Part shown: piece after piece, positions 59,801-64,000 of the stretch
Layout of the letters: every line of letters begins with the position of its first letter
How positions within the stretch are numbered: position 1 is the stretch's first letter
Assembly: GCA_032158295.1 (NCBI GenBank)
Contig: CM063258.1
Location: forward strand, 5,660,583 to 5,724,582
Direction of reading: 5' to 3'
DNA length: 64,000 bases
DNA from: Pycnopodia helianthoides
Lineage: Eukaryota; Echinodermata; Asteroidea; Forcipulatida; Asteriidae
The notes under the pieces: generated by a model
What the model was told of the DNA's origin: nothing
What the model saw: the letters and a program-made list of their open reading frames with translations, nothing else
Databases searched by the model: none
Position numbers and translations under genes: made by a program

Positions 59801-62800
59801 TGTATGAAAATGAATGATGTAACAATGCAAATCCATGGTGAAAGCTCAGGCTGGCCGCCCACTTTTTTTACTAATCCTGTGAAATACGCTTACGCTTTAG
59901 CAAATTTTTCTGCCACAGTTAAAGGAACATTACAGAATTGGTAAGAAACAAACTTGTAAAATATACTTTTTGATCACAGATTTACATAAAACTTACACGG
60001 TCTAATGATAATGATAGTAGAAAACATCCCTTGAAATATTCCTGTCTGAAATGCCATATTTGATGAGAAATGAATAAACTAATTTTCCGATTAGAGTTTA
60101 TCGCTCAGTGAGCGTTTTATTTTTGTTGAATCTATATGGTTTCATGCAAATATGTAATCGGCTTTTCACTATTTTCTTGTGACCCAGATGGCCGATTAAC
60201 TGAAACTTCTACAGGTTTGTCAGTTTATGTATATGGTGGATTACATAAAGTGCTTACACTGCCAGCAACTGTTTTGTTAGCAAAAACTGATTCTGTAATG
60301 TTCCTTTCTGCAGCGCTATGAAATTGGGCCCTGATGTGTGATTAGAAAGAAGTATTCTTCATCCCCATAAAAAAATAGGCCTATTAGTAGGAAAGCATTT
60401 AAACAAAAGGATTCATTTTAAAGCTTTCAGTTTTGTTGATCTCATTCACCTGACGTGATCATCACACTAATATTGGTTGCACCATTCTAGGAGTCAATGT
60501 TATTGAGGGTTATACAATAATAATAATAATAATAATAATACACAGTTCTTTTATAGCACATAACACATTACAGGATAGCATGTCCCTATGCGCTTTACAT
60601 AGAGAGGAAAAAATTACAAGAAAAAGTAATGCAGATAAGAAAATCCACTTAGAAGCAAAAAAGTACATGTAGTGTTGGACACTGAGTTCATGGGTGTACA
60701 CTTTTAACATTGAATAAATATGTTTTAAGAGAAATCTTGAACTTGTTTAAATCATTGTGATTTCTCATGGAATCTGGAAGTGCATTCCATAAAACTGAGG
60801 AGGCGTGGGTAAAAGAACGCTCACCGTAAGTTTTAGTTGAGGTGGGAGGGACAATGAATAATGCTAGTGCGCACTTTAGGTGATGCAGGGTTTACACACT
60901 GTTGACCCCCACAATGTCAAACATGGCAGAAGTAACCCCTGGTGTGAATTAGGTGCAAGGGGATGGTAGGTATTAACATAAATATTATTCTTTATATAAC
61001 ACCCAAGCAGATCCTTGCCATTTGATTGGAGGATTGTCCGTCACGGATAGCAAATAAACGTACCATTGCACGCTACGTCATTCACCGTGCATCTTTCGTT
61101 TCATTCACCGTGCATTTTTCGTTCCATCCGATTTGTTATATTGCACGGTGCGTACCACATCATTGCGTGCGCGTGTCTTTGATAATGCAGCAGTACAGTT
61201 ATACTGCAAGGCATACTACAATACAGCGCCTGCGTGTCTCAAAATAGAAGTACAGAACGCACTTGGTCACTGGTGAATCCAAACAAGCCGAACCAAAAGA
61301 AATGGGTGTAATATCACAATTAAATACTGTACGCTTTGTTTGTTTTGAAAGTTGTATCCTCCAATCAAAATTACAAAGATCTACTTGGATGTTACATAAA
61401 ACAAATAATGAATGTTTTTCATTCGTGCAATAGTGAGAATATTTCATTCGTTGAAAGATGGAATGTTCCATTCAACTCGGACTCCGCCTCGTTGAATGGA
61501 ACATTCCACCTTTCAACTCATGAAAATATTCGCACCATTGCACTCATAAACATTCATTATTTGTATACTATACCAGAAGCAAATTAACATCTAATATATT
61601 GCTGCCGTATCGCTGCTAAAATATAGGATTTGAACTGCCTCTTCCTACCAGGCAAAATTGGTGGTCTAGAATGGCAGAGGTCGTGGGTTCGATTCCCACA
61701 CAAGAAATATGCCTGTGAATTTTTGTTCAACAGGACTTGGGTATACAGTGCTTTACACATTGGTATATGGGTAAAACATAAATATTATGGGTCAAAAGTT
61801 TTAAAACAAAACTTTCTTGCCCTAAACAATTAGTATCTTTACAATTATTTTTTAAAAGTACATGTAGCAATGTATTGAAACTCAAGGAACATGAAAACTA
61901 GTCAACAGTATTGCATTGATTTTTGTTTTCAAGGGAAAAAGACCTGCAGGGTCCAACTTCATTAAGCTGTTTAGCAGAAAATAGTGCTCAACTTATTTCT
62001 TTGCTAAGCGAAAAATGAGTGGGGTACCAGTCTCAACAATGTAAACTTTACAGAATGTTGGCTGGTAGCCAGTTTCTAGTAAGCAATATTTTTCTGTGCT
62101 TAGCAATTTTTCGTGCTTACAGGCTTTACTAAATTGGGCCCAGGGCCATATTTCATTAAGCTTGTAAGCACAACAAAATTGCTAAGCACAGAAAATCATG
62201 CTTAGCAGAAACAGGTTACCAGTCAAACTTACATAAAGTTTACACAATTGTGACTGGTGCCCAATTTTTTATTTACTTTTTTTTTTGCTTAGCAAAGAAA
62301 TTTGCTAAGCAGTGTTTTCTGCTCAACAGGTTTATAAAATTCGGCCCAGGACAAGACAAAACAGGAGAAGTTTACCTCTGTAAAGGCAGGGAGGAAAGGT
62401 TTTCTTAACACACTTGGGCTGCTTAGCACTTGGGTCCATGCGCACAAGCACCTCATTGTGACGATCCACAACCAGTGAAGATGGCCTACAAATAAATGAA
62501 AATAAATTCAACCAGAAAGGACAGGGAAATTGTTAACAGTATGGTACCTTAGGGAATAATTTCAGGAAAAAACAAACAGTTTATTTAATTTGTTTATTTA
62601 TATATTACTAATTACATTGTTTAAAAAAAAATTGGGGGGGGTTACTTAATTCAAACATTACAGAATTGGTAAGAAAAAAACTTGCAAAGTATACTTTTTG
62701 ATCACAGATTTACAAAAAACTTACACGGTCTAATGATGATAGTAGAAAACATCCTTTGAAATATTTCTGTCTGAAATGCCATATTTGATGAGAAATGAAT

Positions 62801-64000
62801 AAACTAATTTTCCGATTGGAGTTTATCGCTCAGTGAGCGTTTTATTCATTTGTTGAATCTATATGATTTCATGCAAATGTGTAATCGGTTTTTCACTATT
62901 TTCTAGTGACCCGGATGGCCGATCAATCTCAAACTTCTACAGGTTTGTCAGTTTATGTGTATGGTGGATAACATAAAGTGTTTACCCTGCCAGCAACTGT
63001 TTTGTTAGCAAAAACCAATTCTGTAATGTTCCTTTAAATACTCACACAAACCCAAATAAAGCAGTTTGAAAGTTTGGGCTACCCTATAGAGCAAAGGATG
63101 AAAAAAAAGTAAGCCAAATAAATGAATGAAGACAGTGGCTTGATTCGCTTGAACTCACTTATCATAAACCTCTATAGCAAAGGAATCTGTGGTCACGTAA
63201 TCCTCCTGTTCTTTATTCAAGTAAGATCTGAGCTCCTGAAGCTGTTGGACATTGAGGAAATCAAAGGTGTACCCACTGAACTTCATGGCAAAGAGAGTGG
63301 AGGCTGGCTCATCCACAACAACTACCTGCAGTTTATAAAAATGATCATTCAGAGGTGCAATGCAAGACATACAAAGATTTTTCAAACAGAGGAGGAGCTT
63401 TTATAAAGTGATTTCAGTGTTTAAGAAACTTTTTCTGTTTAAACCTTCACGGCAGATTATCTAATAAAAAGAAGCAAATAGTATAACAAGAGTGCTGAAA
63501 AGGGGCTTAAGAAAAACGCAAACGACTACAGTTTTAATTGGCCAGAAGTGCCCTCTAGAAAAAATTGGTGCACCCCCTGTGCCTCCTAAAATTGTAACCT
63601 TGTTTTCGATGCTGGGGGGGGGGTGCATAATCAGTTACAAAAAGCCTCCCCATATATATATTTAATAACACTCCCCTCATAAGTAGTACATGTTTTCCTG
63701 CAATGATTTTATGAATGTTATTGGAAACTTCAAATTACAATTTGGCATCAATCATTATTTTCCAAGTTAAAAACGAGGGCCTTCTCTGGAGAAACATTTC
63801 CAAAAAAGATGACTGGTGCTCTTGTATACTGACTTAACACAAATATAATCTTTCAGGATTGTGATATTGATAACAATTGGAAGAAAGGTAAATACAAATT
63901 TTACACTATGATTTAACATCTTCTTACATTATTATCCAAAGGCTGAGGGATGGTAGATTTGGGATCAAACGGTACAAAGTAGGAGAAGGTGTAGTCTTGA
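47876..64000 (-). CDS. tandem multi-SOUL-domain protein (3' part; at least three domains; 5' end outside window)
   Basis: Twelve minus-strand exons: 64000-63928 (partial), 63325-63159, 62485-62376, 58126-57968, 56673-56516, 53939-53780, 53443-53365, 51884-51766, 50907-50777, 50444-50337, 48810-48664 and 47974-47876 (stop TAA). All eleven junctions match in phase, leaving 502 codons without a stop. Residues 1-97 are the C-terminal part of domain 1 (DYTFSYFVPF, ELRSYLN, RHNEVLVRM). Residues about 120-297 are domain 2 (CPNYQVLET, YMPLYRYFKG, CDFTYSLLFYLPADRQ, ELRNELDK, RKEIWIPE). Residues about 320-502 are domain 3 (CPSYEKGRSYGTFEERNYDE, ALYDYFRGSY, CAYLPETAFRLPLLTPP, AAYVASLQGPPTVTNIQS). These line up block by block with the two neighbouring single SOUL proteins. 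Domains 2 and 3 have lost the MTxPV strand consensus, so haem binding is doubtful. Many Cys suggest secretion. The ends of the protein outside the window are unknown. Confidence 0.85.
49095..49342 (-). mobile_element. TTAA-type MITE, subfamily A copy 6, truncated
   Basis: Left TTAA-AGGAACATTACAGAATTGG is intact, but the element stops after CCAATCGGAAAATTAG, losing about 150 bases including the right end. A small duplication (TTTGGCTAACAAA) lies near its start. It is in an intron of the tandem SOUL gene. Confidence 0.85.
49735..50328. mobile_element. large foldback element, about 230-bp arms, against an exon
   Basis: TGACCAATACAATTTTGTGA, AATAGAGAGAGTC, AAATGGTGTAAATTGCCATT and CCAAAACATCTGATGACATC at the left are mirrored in reverse order at the right, ending AATTGTAATGGTCA. 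The right edge lies only a few bases beyond the donor of the exon ending at 50337. Confidence 0.85.
50999..51232. mobile_element. palindromic MITE of the TTCATAGAGC family, copy 3
   Basis: GGGCCCAATTTCATAGAGCT at the left, AGAGCTATGAAATTGGCCCC at the right. It abuts the LINE tail that follows. Confidence 0.8.
51246..51600 (+). pseudogene. LINE reverse-transcriptase C-terminal remnant
   Basis: HLHGISPPYLSDLLTLYQPG, then LRSSDDKLLLSIP and GDRSFSIAGPKLYGTL are the typical last part of CR1/L2-type RT. It ends in GCGCTTTATAAAAACATATT and a TTATTATTA tail. The 176-residue frame is just this fragment plus flanks. It lies in an intron of the tandem SOUL gene, in antisense. Confidence 0.85.
52764..53077 (-). 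mobile_element. TTAA-type MITE, subfamily C copy 2
   Basis: The right end CAATAGTGTCCAGTGCCT-TTAA is intact and the left end is trimmed to AAGTGGACACCTTTGG. The GAGACCTC palindrome of copy 1 is mostly deleted. Confidence 0.8.
53971..54165. repeat. 22/23-bp GC-rich minisatellite, about nine copies
   Basis: The unit is CACCTCTGCACAACGCGGGACG, with an extra T in some copies. It ends about 30 bases from the acceptor of the exon starting at 53939. It opens all frames and creates the 220- and 175-residue reading frames, which are not proteins. Confidence 0.95.
54221..55015. repeat. about 200-bp tandem repeat, four copies
   Basis: The unit contains AATGGCTGACAGGATTGGCG, GTAAGTGCGCTGCGCGTTGT, GAAGCCGATTGGCCTATGAA, GGATATAAACACCGGCCTGA and GAGTGTTATAAACACATTTG. 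Copies begin near 54221, 54440, 54641 and 54839. The AATGGCAGACAGGATAGGCG start joins directly to the minisatellite on the left. It is in an intron of the tandem SOUL gene. Confidence 0.9.
55528..55797 (+). pseudogene. non-LTR reverse-transcriptase C-terminal remnant
   Basis: KSHSNSFIPRTATLWNTLPG, then YNLDCFKRNINSYL and a stop is the end of a jockey/RTE-like RT (pattern SF-PRT--WN-LP). It differs from the CR1/L2-like tails elsewhere in the window. It lies in an intron of the tandem SOUL gene. Confidence 0.75.
56844..57180 (+). mobile_element. TTAA-type MITE, subfamily A copy 7
   Basis: TTAA at both ends. Two internal losses: the GGTTTTTCACTATTTTCTCG block, and the GTTAGCAAAAACC block near the right end. 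Confidence 0.85.
57541..57897. repeat. 18-bp minisatellite, about 20 copies
   Basis: The unit is GATGAAATCATTGTATCC with sub-variants (CCGAT, CCAAT, CCCAT, CAAAT) grouped in blocks, so copies spread locally. A length of 18 without stops opens several frames on both strands (for example NEIIVS repeats). It starts about 70 bases from the donor of the exon ending at 57968. Confidence 0.97.
58211..58585 (+). mobile_element. TTAA-type MITE, subfamily A copy 8
   Basis: TTAA-AGGAACATTACAGAATTGG at the left, AATTCTGTAACGTTCCT-TTAA at the right. It starts 85 bases upstream of the exon beginning at 58126, in the preceding intron. Confidence 0.88.
58586..59680. other. intron of the tandem SOUL gene, no other feature
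   Basis: AT-rich, with two TA microsatellites at 59370-59391 and 59424-59445. No exon or large foldback was recognised. Confidence 0.5.
59682..60333. mobile_element. palindromic MITE (TTCATAGAGC family) split by a nested A-type MITE
   Basis: The outer left end is GGGCCCAATTTCATAGAG and the outer right end GCGCTATGAAATTGGGCCC. The A-type element at 59919-60307 sits between them, after CCACAG, and interrupts the right arm. Confidence 0.8.
59919..60307 (+). mobile_element. TTAA-type MITE, subfamily A copy 9 (nested)
   Basis: TTAA-AGGAACATTACAGAATTGG at the left, ATTCTGTAATGTTCCTT at the right. It is inside an older palindromic MITE, which gives the order of insertion. Confidence 0.88.
60510..60849 (-). 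pseudogene. LINE reverse-transcriptase C-terminal remnant
   Basis: The minus strand, 60849 to the TGA at 60690-60688, encodes TKTYGERSFTHASSVLWNAL, then LNKFKISLKTYLFNV. The 3' tail includes AGCGCATAGGGACATGC and ends in a TTATTATTA run (60518-60541). It is the same class as the tails at 4284 and 51246. Confidence 0.8.
61396..61578. repeat. foldback element, about 75-bp arms
   Basis: AATGAATGTTTTTCATTCG and TGGAATGTTCCATTCAAC at the left are mirrored by GTTGAATGGAACATTCCA and AACATTCATTATTTG at the right, around a short loop (TCGGACTCCGCC). Confidence 0.8.
61600..61800 (+). repeat. tRNA-headed SINE (fourth type), copy 2, internally deleted
   Basis: It shares AGGATTTGAACTGCCTCT, GGTCGTGGGTTCGATTCCCA and GTATACAGTGCTTTACACAT with 32390-32615. 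About 25 bases of the A-box region are missing. Confidence 0.7.
61949..62350. mobile_element. two palindromic MITEs (TTCAT family) side by side
   Basis: The first is 61949-62143 (GGGTCCAACTTCATTAAGCT to TTACTAAATTGGGCCC). The second, 62143-62350, starts AGGGCCATATTTCATTAAGC and ends TTATAAAATTCGGCCC. Both are rich in TTGCTAAGCA words. The second ends about 25 bases beyond the donor of the exon ending at 62376. Confidence 0.7.
62650..63037 (+). mobile_element. TTAA-type MITE, subfamily A copy 10
   Basis: The left end is degraded (TTCAAACATTACAGAATTGG) and the right end is intact (AATTCTGTAATGTTCCT-TTAA). It is in the intron between the exons at 63159 and 62485 of the tandem SOUL gene. Confidence 0.85.

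Overview
The window is animal (deuterostome) nuclear DNA. Genes are split into short exons with GT-AG introns, the base composition is AT-rich, and most of the length is introns and repeats. The repeats are tRNA-headed SINEs, tails of LINE reverse transcriptases, a decayed Ty3/gypsy element and very many foldback or TTAA-flanked MITEs. From memory, the TTAA-flanked families resemble repeats common in starfish genomes, so an asteroid echinoderm is my best guess. No database search was run. No bacterial operon, CRISPR array or cellular rRNA was seen.

Layout. (1) About 2.7-15.4 kb, minus strand: 5' part of a gene for a protein with an N-terminal PH domain and a Ser-rich tail, most like TBC1D2 proteins. 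Five coding exons join in compatible phase, but one mid-PH exon was not found. (2) 23.0-25.3 kb, minus: a complete two-exon gene for a 72-residue secreted peptide with a signal peptide, an acidic two-Cys segment and a basic dibasic-rich tail. A TATA box lies upstream. (3) 28.6-35.0 kb, minus: a complete four-exon gene for a 220-residue secreted SOUL/HEBP2-like protein. (4) 36.35-36.49 kb, minus: a lone possible exon. (5) 37.7-39.97 kb: a broken Ty3/gypsy element, antisense to the next gene. (6) 40.0-43.1 kb, plus: a second SOUL gene, without a signal peptide, whose expected first splice donor reads GA instead of GT. (7) 47.9-64.0 kb, minus and running off the right edge: twelve exons forming one 502-codon frame. 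I read it as at least three divergent SOUL domains in tandem, with an intron at the same place and phase in each domain.

The main result is a SOUL cluster: a secreted single-domain gene, a likely intracellular single-domain gene in opposite orientation, and a multi-domain gene in which the SOUL fold appears to have been multiplied by duplication of exon blocks. The longest uninterrupted reading frames are not genes: they come from minisatellites and retroelement fragments. The real exons are short and were found by joining splice sites in phase.

The repeats have their own structure. At least four related MITE subfamilies end in TTAA and share a core that begins near the words CTGTRRAARTTTGAG. 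Many unrelated foldback elements have long arms, one of them a perfect 103-bp inverted repeat. Several repeats are nested or sit right against exons.
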